From the NCBI RefSeq assembly GCF_014203855.1, contig NZ_JACHJV010000004.1, positions 62,001 through 126,000 of the forward strand: a stretch of DNA of 64,000 nt, given 5' to 3'. A model generated the notes under the pieces. That model did no database searches and was not told where the DNA came from. It saw nothing but the letters and a program-made list of their open reading frames with translations. The position numbers and the translations under genes were made by a program. Shown here one piece after another: positions 32,654-41,603 of this stretch; the stretch's first letter is position 1; each line of letters starts with the position of its first letter. Origin of the DNA: Kitasatospora kifunensis. GTDB taxonomy: Bacteria > Actinomycetota > Actinomycetes > Streptomycetales > Streptomycetaceae.

Positions 32654-33304
32654 TCAGCCCTTGGGGTCGGTGCGGGTCTTCCAGGGGGAGGCGCTGCTCC
32701 ACAGGCGCCACGCCTGGAGTCCGGTGGCACCGGCGATGAACACGATGCTGATCGGGCCCAGGGCGCCGGCGCCGAGCGTGCCGTTGGTGAAGTCGATCAC
32801 GAGCATGAGCAGGAGCAGCACCACCGTTCCGAGCATGATCGGTCGGCTTCGGCTGCCGGTGGCGACGGTGGCGTTGCGGTAGGCCCGGGCGACGGGGAGC
32901 CAGAGCCGCGGGCTGATGGTCGCGGCGAGCAAGAGGGTGGTGAGGGCCGTGGTGGCGGCGAGCCTCGCCGTGGTGGGGAGGGTGCCGTCGCCGATCGCGA
33001 TGTCGCCCAGGCAGACGCAGAGGACGACCAGGACGACGAAGGCGATCTCCAGGGCGCTGACTCCGCGTCGCGCGCGGGTGGGGTCCAGCTGCCACAGGGC
33101 CAGGCGGGCTTCGAACGCCGGCACCGACAGGGCGGAGCGTCCGGTGTGCTTGCGGAGGTAGGCCTCCACCGCGCGGGCGCCCTCGGGTCGCCGGGCGGCG
33201 TCCACCCGCACGGCTTCGAGCATGCTTCTGATGCCGCGCCTCTGGACGACGACGTACTCGTGATCCAGAAGGGCGACTGCCGTTTTCCAGGCTTCGTCGT
33301 TTGC
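32654..33304 (-). CDS. Membrane protein, about four transmembrane segments
   Basis: A 216-residue protein. I chose GTG 33304 (VANDEAWKTAVALL), because the longer frame to 33382 runs through the terminator hairpin at 33351-33388. The N-terminal 80 residues are soluble and helical. Hydrophobic segments follow near 85-103, 112-130, 155-172 and 175-195. A basic tail ends it. No family recognised. Confidence 0.6.
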   Translation of the reverse strand, partial: ANDEAWKTAVALLDHEYVVVQRRGIRSMLEAVRVDAARRPEGARAVEAYLRKHTGRSALSVPAFEARLALWQLDPTRARRGVSALEIAFVVLVVLCVCLGDIAIGDGTLPTTARLAATTALTTLLLAATISPRLWLPVARAYRNATVATGSRSRPIMLGTVVLLLLMLVIDFTNGTLGAGALGPISIVFIAGATGLQAWRLWSSASPWKTRTDPKG

Positions 33305-33350
33305 CACGGCTCCATTGCAGCACGGGCGAACGACAGGCCAGAAGTCATGA

Positions 33351-33388
33351 CCGTGGATGAAGGCGAGCAGGGTTGCCTTCATCCACGG
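33351..33388 (-). terminator. Terminator hairpin between two leftward genes
   Basis: Perfect 14-bp arms CCGTGGATGAAGGC (33351-33364) and GCCTTCATCCACGG (33375-33388) with a ten-base loop. It lies 36 bp beyond the stop of the gene at 33425-33706. Confidence 0.75.
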
Positions 33389-33424
33389 CCAGGGCCGGGG
33401 CTGTACTCCGGTGCGGGGGTTGTT

Positions 33425-33706
33425 TCAGTACTCGCCGAGGGTGGTGAGTACGACTTCCCACCGGCCGGGCTGGGCTTCGGCAGTCGCTTCGGCGGTTGCC
33501 CTGCGAAGGTCGTCTTCGGCATCGTGGTCGATCCAGGCGAGCAGGCGCTTCTCGGCTTCGGTGGCGTTTGAGGCGTCGATGGCGAAGTGCGTGGTGGCCC
33601 GGCCCCAGCCTTCGTCGGGGATTTCGATCTCGCTCTCGGAGATCCTGCAGGCGTTCCACCGGTCGTTCGGGACGGGTGGCAAGTCTGTGGGGTACCGGGT
33701 GGGCAC
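33425..33706 (-). CDS. Hypothetical small acidic protein
   Basis: A 93-residue protein starting at GTG 33706 with GGAGA five bases upstream. Acidic N-terminal strands (SEIEIPDEGWGRATTHFAID) precede a helix (ATEAEKRLLAWIDHDAEDDL) and a final strand. It follows no obvious operon partner and is closed by its own terminator. Function unknown. Confidence 0.6.
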   Translation of the reverse strand: MPTRYPTDLPPVPNDRWNACRISESEIEIPDEGWGRATTHFAIDASNATEAEKRLLAWIDHDAEDDLRRATAEATAEAQPGRWEVVLTTLGEY

Positions 33707-33806
33707 GGATTCTCCCTGGGTGCTCGAAGGAAGCCACGGTTCAGGCGGGCGACGGTCCGGATTCACTATGGCACCAGGGGTCCGGGACAACCCTTCAATA
33801 TTGCGA

Positions 33807-33934
33807 CTTTAGACAACTGCCAGTGCAAACCCCCTCCAGTCTGCAAGGTGGCTGATGTGCGTGAGGAAAGGTGCACGAGGAGGGCGCGCGCGGGACTCAA
33901 CTGAGTGGGTGGATAGCCAGGCAGTTGTCTAAAG
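33807..33934. repeat. Long-range inverted repeat in the promoter region of the winged-helix gene
   Basis: CTTTAGACAACTGCC (33807-33821) and its reverse complement GGCAGTTGTCTAAAG (33920-33934) are 15-bp perfect arms, 113 bp centre to centre. They flank the probable promoter of the gene at 33980. A repressor loop is one reading; the ends of a small mobile or att element is another. Confidence 0.6.
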
Positions 33935-33979
33935 CTCACCGTGAATACCCGAGCCAGAGGAACACGAAGGGATCCGACG

Positions 33980-34714
33980 ATGGTCGCGAGCAAGGCCCAG
34001 GCCGCCTGGGACGAACTGAACGAGCGCCAGCGCACCTACCTGCGCGCGTTCCTGGACGAGGACCAGGGCCTGGAGGAAGAGCACCGCCACCTCGGCGCCA
34101 CCGGCCGCTGGGGCAAGGCGCCGGCCCGGGTCTGGAGGAGGATCCACCTCACCGGCCGCTACGCCCCCACCCCCCGCAGGCTGCGGTCGGCCGGCGTGTG
34201 GGAGTCCGGCGCCGGATCCACCCTCGCCGCCCTCGCAGACCGCGGCCTCATCGAGCTCGGCACCAACCCGGCCAGCGGCCTGTACGCGCTGCTCACCCGC
34301 GCCGGACGAGCAGCCGCCCGAGCGGGCCTGGGCATCGCGCCCGCCACCCGCAAGGAGCCCTGGGAGCTGTCCAAGTGGCTCTGGCGGGAAATGGCCAAGG
34401 TCGCCCGGGCCGGCGAGCAGGGCCTGCCCGCCGAAGAGCTCTTCGGCTCCGCCCACCTCTACCTCGACGCCGCACACGCCCACCGCCGCGGCAACCGCCC
34501 CTACCTCCACAGCCACCGCTCCTTCATCACCTACACGCCCCGGGACTACTACGGGAACCCGTACCCGTACACGTCCAGCAAGACCGTGCACCACTACCGC
34601 CTCACCGAGCAGGGCCGCGCGCACTACACCGACCACCTCCAGGCCTACCGCGAGTTCTACCCCGACATCGCCGCCCCCGACATCGCGCCCACCGCCGACA
34701 CGCCGGTGCAATGA
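33980..34714 (+). CDS. Putative winged-helix DNA-binding protein
   Basis: A 244-residue protein. ATG 33980 has AAGGGA upstream; the frame is open to 33941. It has two MarR/PadR-like winged-helix patterns: WESGAGSTLAALADRGLIEL, then GLYALLTRAGRAAARA, and near the end HHYRLTEQGRAHYTDH. Between them is a basic helical segment. This is typical of plasmid-borne regulators in actinobacteria. The long-range inverted repeat upstream may be its operator. Confidence 0.55.
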   Translation: MVASKAQAAWDELNERQRTYLRAFLDEDQGLEEEHRHLGATGRWGKAPARVWRRIHLTGRYAPTPRRLRSAGVWESGAGSTLAALADRGLIELGTNPASGLYALLTRAGRAAARAGLGIAPATRKEPWELSKWLWREMAKVARAGEQGLPAEELFGSAHLYLDAAHAHRRGNRPYLHSHRSFITYTPRDYYGNPYPYTSSKTVHHYRLTEQGRAHYTDHLQAYREFYPDIAAPDIAPTADTPVQ

Positions 34715-34908
34715 CCGGAGCGCTCGCCGACGAGATCCGCCGACCCGGCCCCGGGCCGGACCGCGGCGCACTACCATCGAACGGGATCTCTCCCGGGCCG
34801 CAGGATCGCTGCGGGGCCCCGCACCACCGGCCGGACGGCCGCCTTCCCTGCCTGCGCAGGGCTGCACGGCACTGCCCCGTGCCGTCCCACTCCCAGCAGG
34901 AGAGAGCC

Positions 34909-35952
34909 ATGCCCGAACTGCCCCCTGCCGCTGACGCCCCGTCGCAGCCCACCGCGACCGAGTTGGCCGCCTGGCTGCACAACCCGGCCCTGACCGTCGA
35001 GCCCGAAGGCGACGCCGGCCTGCGCGTGCGCTTCACCGACCGGCCGGGCCTTCCCGACCCCTTCCGCCGGCGGCTCGCGCTCACCGAGGCGCGCGCCCGC
35101 CTGGAGTCACCCAGCTGCCCGTGGACGCTGGCCGCCGACGCCTTCACCGAAGACGGCCAGGAGGTCCCCCGTGGCGACGGTCCTTTCACGCTGCTGGTGC
35201 GCGCCATCACCCCGCAGGAGTCCGCCGCCCGCCGCGAGGCCCGCACCCAGGCCCGGCAGCAGGAGCGTAGCGCCGCTCGCCAGGCCTCCGCAGTGGCGAA
35301 CGCGGCCTACGAGGCCAAGCGGCAGGAGTGGCTGGCCGCCGCCACCCCCATGCCGCAGGCCGAGCAGTCGGCCCGGGTCGACCGCCCGGTGCGCGCGATC
35401 GCCCCCAGCGACCTGCCCGTGCTCGGCTACGCGCACGGCCCCAACCACTACCACGGGCACACCGAGCCCACCATGTTCCGGCCCCTCGGCCCCGACCCGG
35501 TGGTGCGCAGCTCCCACCCGCAACGCGGCGCCGGCCTGTGGACGTCGCCCGCCCTGGAGCAGGACGACGACGGCACGGTGCTGGCGAGCGTCTGGTCGCG
35601 GTTCTGGGCCAGCGAGTCCCCCGGCGACGACCGGTACTCCGAGCACCTGCGGATCACGCCCGACCCCACCGCCCGCATCGCGCTGATCGACAACAGCGAG
35701 GACCTGCTCGCCCTGGTCCAGCAGTACCCCAACCCCCCGGACGACTCCCCGTTCGACGACTCCCACCTCTTCCCCAACTGGCCCGAGGTGGCCGCGGACT
35801 GGGACGCGGTCTACCTGACCGCCGACGGGGCGCGGGCGACCGCCGTCGAGGACCGCGACCAGGCGACCGCACCGCACCTGGACGGCTGGGCGGGCGCCGC
35901 CGTGCTGTGGCTACGGCCGGCCTACACCGTGGCCGACGGCCTCGGACTGTAG
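34909..35952 (+). CDS. Hypothetical protein
   Basis: A 347-residue protein starting at ATG 34909 with CAGGAG seven bases upstream. Residues 90-140 are a charged, alanine-rich coiled helix (ARREARTQARQQERSAARQA). The rest is globular and rich in Pro, Asp and Trp, with HGPNHYHGH reminiscent of a metal-binding loop. No family recognised. After the TAG the frame stays open for a further 31 codons (to about 36047). Confidence 0.6.
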   Translation: MPELPPAADAPSQPTATELAAWLHNPALTVEPEGDAGLRVRFTDRPGLPDPFRRRLALTEARARLESPSCPWTLAADAFTEDGQEVPRGDGPFTLLVRAITPQESAARREARTQARQQERSAARQASAVANAAYEAKRQEWLAAATPMPQAEQSARVDRPVRAIAPSDLPVLGYAHGPNHYHGHTEPTMFRPLGPDPVVRSSHPQRGAGLWTSPALEQDDDGTVLASVWSRFWASESPGDDRYSEHLRITPDPTARIALIDNSEDLLALVQQYPNPPDDSPFDDSHLFPNWPEVAADWDAVYLTADGARATAVEDRDQATAPHLDGWAGAAVLWLRPAYTVADGLGL

Positions 35953-36192
35953 GCAGTCCACCGCCGACGTGGTCACGACCACTTCCAGCTGCGCGAGATG
36001 CCCGGCGGCCTGCGGCCCCTGCGCGACCTGGATACCGGCGGTCCGTGACCCGGCAGTGGCGGTTCACCCGCGCGAGTGACGGCTCTCCGAAGCCGTACTC
36101 CGTGATGGGTAACTCAATTACGGTTCAGTCGAGTTGGCAAGCGGCGCGGGGGTCTGAGGGGCAGGCGCGCGCCGGTCGACGTCGGCTGACGG

Positions 36193-37497
36193 GTGGGGGC
36201 GCCGGTGCAGTTCACCGCCGTGCACGGCGAGTGGGGCAGGGTGGATGTCACCCTGCCCGACCTCGGGGTCGGCAGGTCGTGGGAGGCGATCCACCGGGTG
36301 CGGGGGATCGAGCTGACGTGCCCCGAGTGCGGCGGGCAGGTCTTCGCACGGGTCTCCCAGCTCGGCAACCGGCACATCTACCACCGGGTCAAGCCGCCGT
36401 CCTGCTCGCTGGCGAACGAGTCGCTGGAGCACCACCTGCTGAAGCTGGAACTGGTGACCCTCGCCCGCGCCGTCGGCTTCCGCGCCGAGCTCGAAGTCGG
36501 CGACCCGGCCGGGCTGTGGCGGGCGGACGTGATGGTCTTCGACCAGGACGGCGGGTGGCTGATGGCGCTAGAGGTCCAGCTGTCCCCGATCACGGTCGAG
36601 GACATCAAGCACCGCACCAGCCGGTACGCACGCGACGGGGTGCGGGTGTGCTGGTTCGGCCTGCAGCCCCGGCCGTGGGCCGGGAGCGTGCCGACGCTGC
36701 TGGTCGACCTGCCCGAGAGCCGGGACGCGGCGTGGAAGGTGACCGCGGGCCTGGCCCGCTTCGACTGGAACCCTCGCCGCAGGAACGGGCCGGCGCTGTG
36801 GGAGCCCGTCGACACGACGCTGGCCGACGCCGTGGCGTGGGTGCTGCGGGGCCAGATCGTCCTGCATCGCGCGACACGCCACAGCAAGCGGGTCAACGGG
36901 CTCATGGACGGAGAGTGGGCGGAAGGTTGGACGGGCAGCGGGAACCACTCCTGGCAGGCATGGTGGACCGCCCCTGCCTACACGGCCCTCGCCCACCAGC
37001 ACGTCCAGCACGTGGAGGAGGAGGAACGGCGCGAGCGGGAAGCCGCGGAACGGCGGGCGGAGCGGGAGCGGCTGGAGGCGATCCGGCGCGCCGAGCAGGA
37101 GAGGGAGCGGGCCAAGAAGCAGGCGGCGAAGGACCAGGCCTACAGGGCGTTCTGGGCCCGCACCGGTATGAACCGGGCGTACTGGCGGGTCTTCGCCGAC
37201 GTCCTGACCGGCTACACCGGCAAGGAGTTGGTGTTCGGAGTGCCCGACCCCGCCTACGGGGACGGGCGGCCAGCCTTCCGCTGCACCGCCGCCGGTCGCC
37301 CGGACTGGACAGAGCCGGTCGCCGTCGCCTGTCCGGACCCGGGGAAGCTGCGGGCCTGGGCGGAGGAACTGCCCATCCTGGTGTACTCGGACCAGTATCT
37401 GGACGTCCTCGCCTCCCGGGCGTGGGCACCGATGACGGTGTTCGTGGTGGACATCGTCTACCGCAGGGTGACAGAGGAACAGCTGACGCCCGGCTGA
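36193..37497 (+). CDS. CoiA-like PD-(D/E)XK nuclease with coiled coil
   Basis: A 434-residue protein starting at GTG 36193 or 36205. The N-terminus has a zinc-finger-like CPECGG and the conserved H-x-x-H region (YHRVKPPSC, LEHHLLKLELV). The nuclease core follows: acidic residue in WRADVMV, then LEVQLS (E-x-Q) at about 115-125, with IKHRTSRY after it, as in CoiA competence proteins. Residues 270-320 are a long Glu/Arg coiled coil. CoiA acts on DNA in transformation; the role here is unknown. The same arrangement occurs at 54810-56129. Confidence 0.75.
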   Translation: MGAPVQFTAVHGEWGRVDVTLPDLGVGRSWEAIHRVRGIELTCPECGGQVFARVSQLGNRHIYHRVKPPSCSLANESLEHHLLKLELVTLARAVGFRAELEVGDPAGLWRADVMVFDQDGGWLMALEVQLSPITVEDIKHRTSRYARDGVRVCWFGLQPRPWAGSVPTLLVDLPESRDAAWKVTAGLARFDWNPRRRNGPALWEPVDTTLADAVAWVLRGQIVLHRATRHSKRVNGLMDGEWAEGWTGSGNHSWQAWWTAPAYTALAHQHVQHVEEEERREREAAERRAERERLEAIRRAEQERERAKKQAAKDQAYRAFWARTGMNRAYWRVFADVLTGYTGKELVFGVPDPAYGDGRPAFRCTAAGRPDWTEPVAVACPDPGKLRAWAEELPILVYSDQYLDVLASRAWAPMTVFVVDIVYRRVTEEQLTPG

Positions 37498-37571
37498 GGG
37501 ACGGGCCGGCCCCGCGCCGCTGCCCTCCGCTCCGCACCGTTGGTCAGCGCCCAGGTCTACGCTCTTCGGAC

Positions 37572-38447
37572 ATGGACGCTTCCCTGTATCGCATCCGCGC
37601 ACTGCAAGCCGCCGACGTCGAAGCGGCCCTGGAGCTGATGCAGCTGGCCAACCCCGCCTACGACGCACAGAGCCTGCGAGCGCACCGGCATCTGCTGGAG
37701 CTGTCCTGCGCCCCGGCAGGCAGCGGGGTCACAGACGAGGCCCTTCGGGTCCTGGCAGAGGAGATGGCCGAGAACGCCGCCGGTGTCCCCGTCGACGCGG
37801 ACACCGTCCTCCGCCAGCTGCGCGAGAAGCAGGCCACTGGTGCCCTGGTGGAGACCGGGCTGATCAGCGTGGTGGCGGAGGAACGCGCCACCGGCACCGT
37901 TGTCGGTTTGGTGAACGCCGGCGTCCCCGGACGATGGACGCACCAGGCCGCAACCCAACTGCCCGAACCGATGGTCCGCCAGCTGCGCGAGCGGGTGGTG
38001 GAGGTGAGCGACATCGCCGTGGCGCCCTCGGCGCGACGCCGCGGAATCGGCCAGGAGCTGCTGGCCGCTGTCCTCAACGCCGACACCGAGCGGGCGCAGC
38101 AGTGGCGCGTCGCGATGTGGTTCTTCCACGAGGGCGCGGGCGCAGGCGGCTTCCACCGCGCGATGGCCCCCGAGTGGCCGGTCGGGCAGCCGATCGCATT
38201 CCTGGACTCCGGGCGGGAGTACGCCCCGTTCCGGGAGATGACGGGGGACCTTCGCGCTTGCGTCGCGCCGCTGCACCCCAACCTGACCTTGATCATGGAC
38301 CCCACCGGGCGACCCGCGATCAAGGGGGTTTTCGATCAGCCCTGGCCGGAGTCGACCAGCAGCGGTCGGAAGGCTGGAACGTCAACAGCTGCCCTCAAGC
38401 GGGACAAGAAGAAGGACAAGAAGATGCGGGGCCGCGCCCGGGGCTGA
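37572..38447 (+). CDS. GNAT-family N-acetyltransferase
   Basis: A 291-residue protein. The acetyl-CoA-binding motif A is VSDIAVAPSARRRGIGQELL (R/Q-x-x-G-x-G/A form RRRGIG) at about 140-160. The N-terminal 100 residues are helical and unlike a plain GNAT, and the C-terminal tail is basic (KRDKKKDKKMRGRARG), suggesting nucleic acid or ribosome contact. The start is ATG 37572. Substrate unknown. Confidence 0.75.
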   Translation: MDASLYRIRALQAADVEAALELMQLANPAYDAQSLRAHRHLLELSCAPAGSGVTDEALRVLAEEMAENAAGVPVDADTVLRQLREKQATGALVETGLISVVAEERATGTVVGLVNAGVPGRWTHQAATQLPEPMVRQLRERVVEVSDIAVAPSARRRGIGQELLAAVLNADTERAQQWRVAMWFFHEGAGAGGFHRAMAPEWPVGQPIAFLDSGREYAPFREMTGDLRACVAPLHPNLTLIMDPTGRPAIKGVFDQPWPESTSSGRKAGTSTAALKRDKKKDKKMRGRARG

Positions 38448-38623
38448 GCTCCGGCTCGCACGGCCTCGGGCGCGCAGCACCGTGGCCGACGCGGCGATGC
38501 CCGCCCCGGGCCTGTACCGGTCTTCCGAGTAGCTACGCGCAGCGCGGCCTCGCGCAGATCCGCGACCACCTGCTCCTCCGTCCCCAACGAGCCCGGCCGG
38601 TTTCGCGAAATCCACCAGCCGAC

Positions 38624-38640
38624 TATCCGAAACGGATAAT
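38624..38640 (+). promoter_or_regulatory. Palindrome overlapping a -10 box for a probably leaderless gene
   Basis: TATCCG-AAA-CGGATA (38624-38638) is a perfect palindrome, and its right arm runs into GATAAT (38635-38640), a good -10 hexamer. The ATG at 38650 is only nine bases later with no ribosome binding site, so the transcript is likely leaderless. A protein on the palindrome would cover the -10. Confidence 0.55.
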
Positions 38641-38649
38641 GTCCGCGGT

Positions 38650-40521
38650 ATGGCCCTCCTACGCCGCGGCCGGCCCAAGCCGGACTCCTACGCCATCGCC
38701 GACATCGCCTCCCTGACAGGCCTTCACCGCTCCCGGATCTCCCAACTGCACCAAGCCGAGAACCCGGACTCCTTGCCCGAGCCGGACGGGGCCGACAGCA
38801 CCCCGACCCGCCCTCGCTGGGCGTCGGAGACGATCGCGCGCTGGTGCGCGCGGGTCGGCCGCCGTCTGGACCCCGAGGCCGCCTCGTGGCTGATGCCGGG
38901 TCCGGACGGACCGCACCTTCGACGCGCCGACGAACGCGTCGTCCGCTTGGACCCCGACCCGTCCGCCGGCGCGCTCGGGCGCTTCGCCCCGCAGCCGCTC
39001 GCCCTGCACGTCGCGCACTACGCCCCGACCGGCGGGAACGGTTCCTCGATCTGGCTGGTCACCCCGCTCGCGCCCACCGAGACGATCCACCTCCTGGGCT
39101 GGCCTCCGCGCTGGCCCCACGGCCACCCCCTGGCTCACCTCGTCCACGAGATCCTCGCCGACCATGACGCGCCGCTGCCTCGGCGCGGCGATGCCCTGCT
39201 GGGCACCCTGGTGCTGTTGCCGACCACCGCCAAGCCCGACCACCACCCGCTGGCGGCCGAGGCGCGGCTGCTCGACCTCTACAGCAGCGATGTTGAGCAG
39301 CCCGGCCGGCTGCGCGGCGACGTCCACGACCGCCTGCGCATCAGCCATCGCCAGGGCGACGGCGAGCTGTTCGACCTGGTCCAGGCGATCGGCCATCGCC
39401 TGCCGCTGTGGCACGCGGGGTGCGCCACGGCCGAGCTGACTGCCACCTGGGAGCCGGAGCGCACCGGCCGCCTGGTGCCCGGCCGTATCCCGCCGCCGCT
39501 GGCCCCGGCGTGGTCGTTCCGTCAGCGGTGCGAGGCGGTCGCACGCACCGCTGACGGCGCGCTGGCCGAGTCCCTGCGCCAGCTCGGCGGCTGGCGGTGG
39601 GACACCGCCTCCTGCGACTGGCACTCGGGGCCTTTCGGCTACCTCGACCTGCCCGAGGGCTGCGACGCCCGGATCTGGCAGCGCCCGGTGGATTTCGAAC
39701 TCCCGCCGCGCCAGCGCGTGAACGGCGACTTCTGGCAGGCCCTGGAGTGGCTGATGGAGGAGTCGCCCTCCCGGATCCTTGCCGAGGCCGCGGCCGACTT
39801 CTACACCGACCCCGGCAGTGCGGGCATCGCCGTGGTGGATCCGCACCTCCTTCCGCTGCTGGCCCGCGACCACCTCACCCGGGACATCACCCCCGTCCGG
39901 GAATCCGTCACCAGCTACCGGGCCCGCCGGGTGGTCGAGTTCTTCGAGAACGCGGGCCTACCCGATGTGGCCGGCGGCGCCACCCTTGGCCGCTGGCCGC
40001 TGCCTGGTGGCCCCGCGTGGTGCGCGACCGCCGACGGCACCGCCCTGGTGGCCGTGCACGTGCCCCGCCGTACCCCCGCCCCGCACGAGCCGGTCACCGC
40101 CCCGGTCGATCTGGACGGTGCGGGCGCACCGGCCGGGCCCGGCGAGAGGATGGTCGGGCAGCCGCTGGAGGTGGTCTTCGTCCCCACCGCCACGCCGGAG
40201 ATGTTCGTCGGCTTCCTCCTGACCGACAGCGACCAGACACTGCTGCTGCCGGCGCTTGGCGGCGCCGAGGCGCTGGCCTCCGCCGTCGAGCACGTCGTCT
40301 GGCACCCGGGCGAGCGCGCCCTGCCGGTCGGCCTGCCCCGCTCCGGCTCGCGCGCGCTGGTGAACGCCATCTCGGCGCGGCTGCCCCACGGGCCGTCCAC
40401 CGCGTGGTGGCAGCAGATCACCCAGCTCGTCGGCGAACACGACGAACGGCACTGCCACTACTGCTCCCGGCGGGCTGCCCGCCCGGAGGCCACCGCCGGG
40501 CCGTCGCCGAGCACCGCCTGA
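38650..40521 (+). CDS. Large protein with MerR/XRE-like N-terminal helix-turn-helix
   Basis: A 623-residue protein. Residues 10-40 (SYAIADIASLTGLHRSRISQ) look like a recognition helix-turn-helix. The rest is a globular multi-domain region rich in Trp, Arg and Pro with no family I recognise, including ALTDSDQTLLLPALGGAEAL-type alpha/beta stretches and a C-terminal H-x-H-x-x-C (CHYC) that may bind metal. The ATG at 38650 sits directly behind the -10 box. A palindrome over the promoter suggests autoregulation. Confidence 0.65.
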   Translation: MALLRRGRPKPDSYAIADIASLTGLHRSRISQLHQAENPDSLPEPDGADSTPTRPRWASETIARWCARVGRRLDPEAASWLMPGPDGPHLRRADERVVRLDPDPSAGALGRFAPQPLALHVAHYAPTGGNGSSIWLVTPLAPTETIHLLGWPPRWPHGHPLAHLVHEILADHDAPLPRRGDALLGTLVLLPTTAKPDHHPLAAEARLLDLYSSDVEQPGRLRGDVHDRLRISHRQGDGELFDLVQAIGHRLPLWHAGCATAELTATWEPERTGRLVPGRIPPPLAPAWSFRQRCEAVARTADGALAESLRQLGGWRWDTASCDWHSGPFGYLDLPEGCDARIWQRPVDFELPPRQRVNGDFWQALEWLMEESPSRILAEAAADFYTDPGSAGIAVVDPHLLPLLARDHLTRDITPVRESVTSYRARRVVEFFENAGLPDVAGGATLGRWPLPGGPAWCATADGTALVAVHVPRRTPAPHEPVTAPVDLDGAGAPAGPGERMVGQPLEVVFVPTATPEMFVGFLLTDSDQTLLLPALGGAEALASAVEHVVWHPGERALPVGLPRSGSRALVNAISARLPHGPSTAWWQQITQLVGEHDERHCHYCSRRAARPEATAGPSPSTA

Positions 40522-40542
40522 CCGACGGCCGACCCTGCATGC

Positions 40543-40578
40543 AGTTCGGCCCGGTGCCGATGGGCACCGGGCCGAACT
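40543..40578. terminator. Terminator hairpin between convergent genes
   Basis: Perfect 16-bp arms AGTTCGGCCCGGTGCC (40543-40558) and its reverse complement (40563-40578), loop GATG, followed by TCTTCGCTTG. It separates the gene ending at 40521 from the leftward gene ending at 40611. Confidence 0.8.
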
Positions 40579-40610
40579 TCTTCGCTTGTACGGCGGCAGG
40601 TCGGCTACTG

Positions 40611-40928
40611 CTACCCGGCCGGGCGCAGCGGGACGACGGTGGGACGTCCGCCGAGGGCCTTTGCGGTAAGTCGGAAGTAGCCGACGTGGGCGAGGCGGCT
40701 GGACTCCTCCAGCCAGCCGTCCTCGATCAGGGCGGTGCGGGCCTTGGAGAAGGTGCTCTCCTTCATGCCGGCCTTGTTGGCGATCTGCTTGGCGGTCATC
40801 ACGACGGCGCCGGCGGGGTTCTGGGGCAGGAGGGAGTAGTAGGCGAGGACGATGCGCAGGTTGGGGGCGAGTTCGCTGGAGTGGTCCAGGACCGTGAGCG
40901 TCTCGGTACGGATGTCGCTGCTGTTCAT
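40611..40928 (-). CDS. Small winged-helix protein, partner of the RepL-like gene
   Basis: A 105-residue protein starting at ATG 40928, overlapping the upstream stop by ATGA. The pattern MTAKQIANKAGMKESTFSKARTAL, then DGWLEESS and YFRLTAK, is a winged helix. It is tightly coupled to the RepL-like gene and may help it bind DNA or regulate it. Homology is inferred from the pattern. Confidence 0.6.
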   Translation of the reverse strand: MNSSDIRTETLTVLDHSSELAPNLRIVLAYYSLLPQNPAGAVVMTAKQIANKAGMKESTFSKARTALIEDGWLEESSRLAHVGYFRLTAKALGGRPTVVPLRPAG

Positions 40929-41470
40929 GCCGCTTCCTCCTCCGTCTTCTTCGGTCGCTTGCGGGGCTTGCGGGACTCTGCTGCGCAGTCCTTGCACGGC
41001 TCAGCGCCGGGGTCGGGGTCGTTCAGGCCGGGTACGTGGGGTGGGTTCCAGCGTGTGATGGCCTGGCGCTGCTCGGCTGCTGTTCCCTTGCAGCTGATGT
41101 ACGGGCTGATCCGGTAGATGACGATTCGCCCGACGCGGTGAGTCTCTACCAGGATGCGGTGCCAGTGCAGGTGGCGCAGGATCCGGCCCAGGGCGTTGGC
41201 GTTGACGCCCATCTCGGCGGCCATGGCCACCGCGGTCATCGTCACGCCGGGGGCCAGGTCGGCGGGGGCGCCGTTGGTCGGCGGGACGGGGCCCGGAGAG
41301 ACCGAGATGTACCAGCTGACGACGCGGGTCTCTTTGTCGGTGAAGCCGGAGGCCGCGCTGTTGATCGCCCTGACGTAGCGGTCGGAGGTGGTGGCGTAGG
41401 AGCCGCCGTAGAGGAACCGGGCCGTCGGCGCGCTTCCCTCCCGCGCCTTCCGCCTGGGGGCCTGGCTCAC
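40925..41470 (-). CDS. RepL-like/winged-helix protein, putative plasmid replication initiator
   Basis: A 181-residue protein starting at GTG 41470 (GAAGGTG upstream). The middle has MAAEMGVNANALGRILRHLH as a helix-turn-helix, followed by RVGRIVIYRISPYISCKG, which resembles the end of the RepL fold (…YxxNPxxxxxG). The C-terminal tail is basic (SRKPRKRPKKTEEE). RepL initiates rolling-circle replication on small plasmids; related MarR-like proteins are regulators, so the role is uncertain. The repeats upstream (41571-41660) strengthen the origin reading. Confidence 0.5.
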   Translation of the reverse strand: MSQAPRRKAREGSAPTARFLYGGSYATTSDRYVRAINSAASGFTDKETRVVSWYISVSPGPVPPTNGAPADLAPGVTMTAVAMAAEMGVNANALGRILRHLHWHRILVETHRVGRIVIYRISPYISCKGTAAEQRQAITRWNPPHVPGLNDPDPGAEPCKDCAAESRKPRKRPKKTEEEAA

Positions 41471-41570
41471 TGCTGTGCACCTTCCGTTGGGCCGCGCCGC
41501 GCCCGTCGTGCCTGGGCGAGCGCGGCCAGGAGTCAATCTGAATCCTCACCAGCAGGGATCACCTTAGCTT

Positions 41571-41586
41571 ATTGCTAATTAGCAAT
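41571..41586. promoter_or_regulatory. AT-rich palindrome upstream of the RepL-like gene
   Basis: ATTGCTAATTAGCAAT is a perfect 16-bp palindrome in an unusually AT-rich patch (about 41560-41586) within very GC-rich DNA. It lies 100 bp from the RepL-like start. It could be an operator, or the melting element of an origin. Confidence 0.6.
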
Positions 41587-41603
41587 GCGCCAACCTGGGC
41601 GTG

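Noticed and set aside
33304..33382. Longer start (33382) for the membrane protein at 32654
   Set aside because: The extra residues are encoded through a strong terminator hairpin at 33351-33388.
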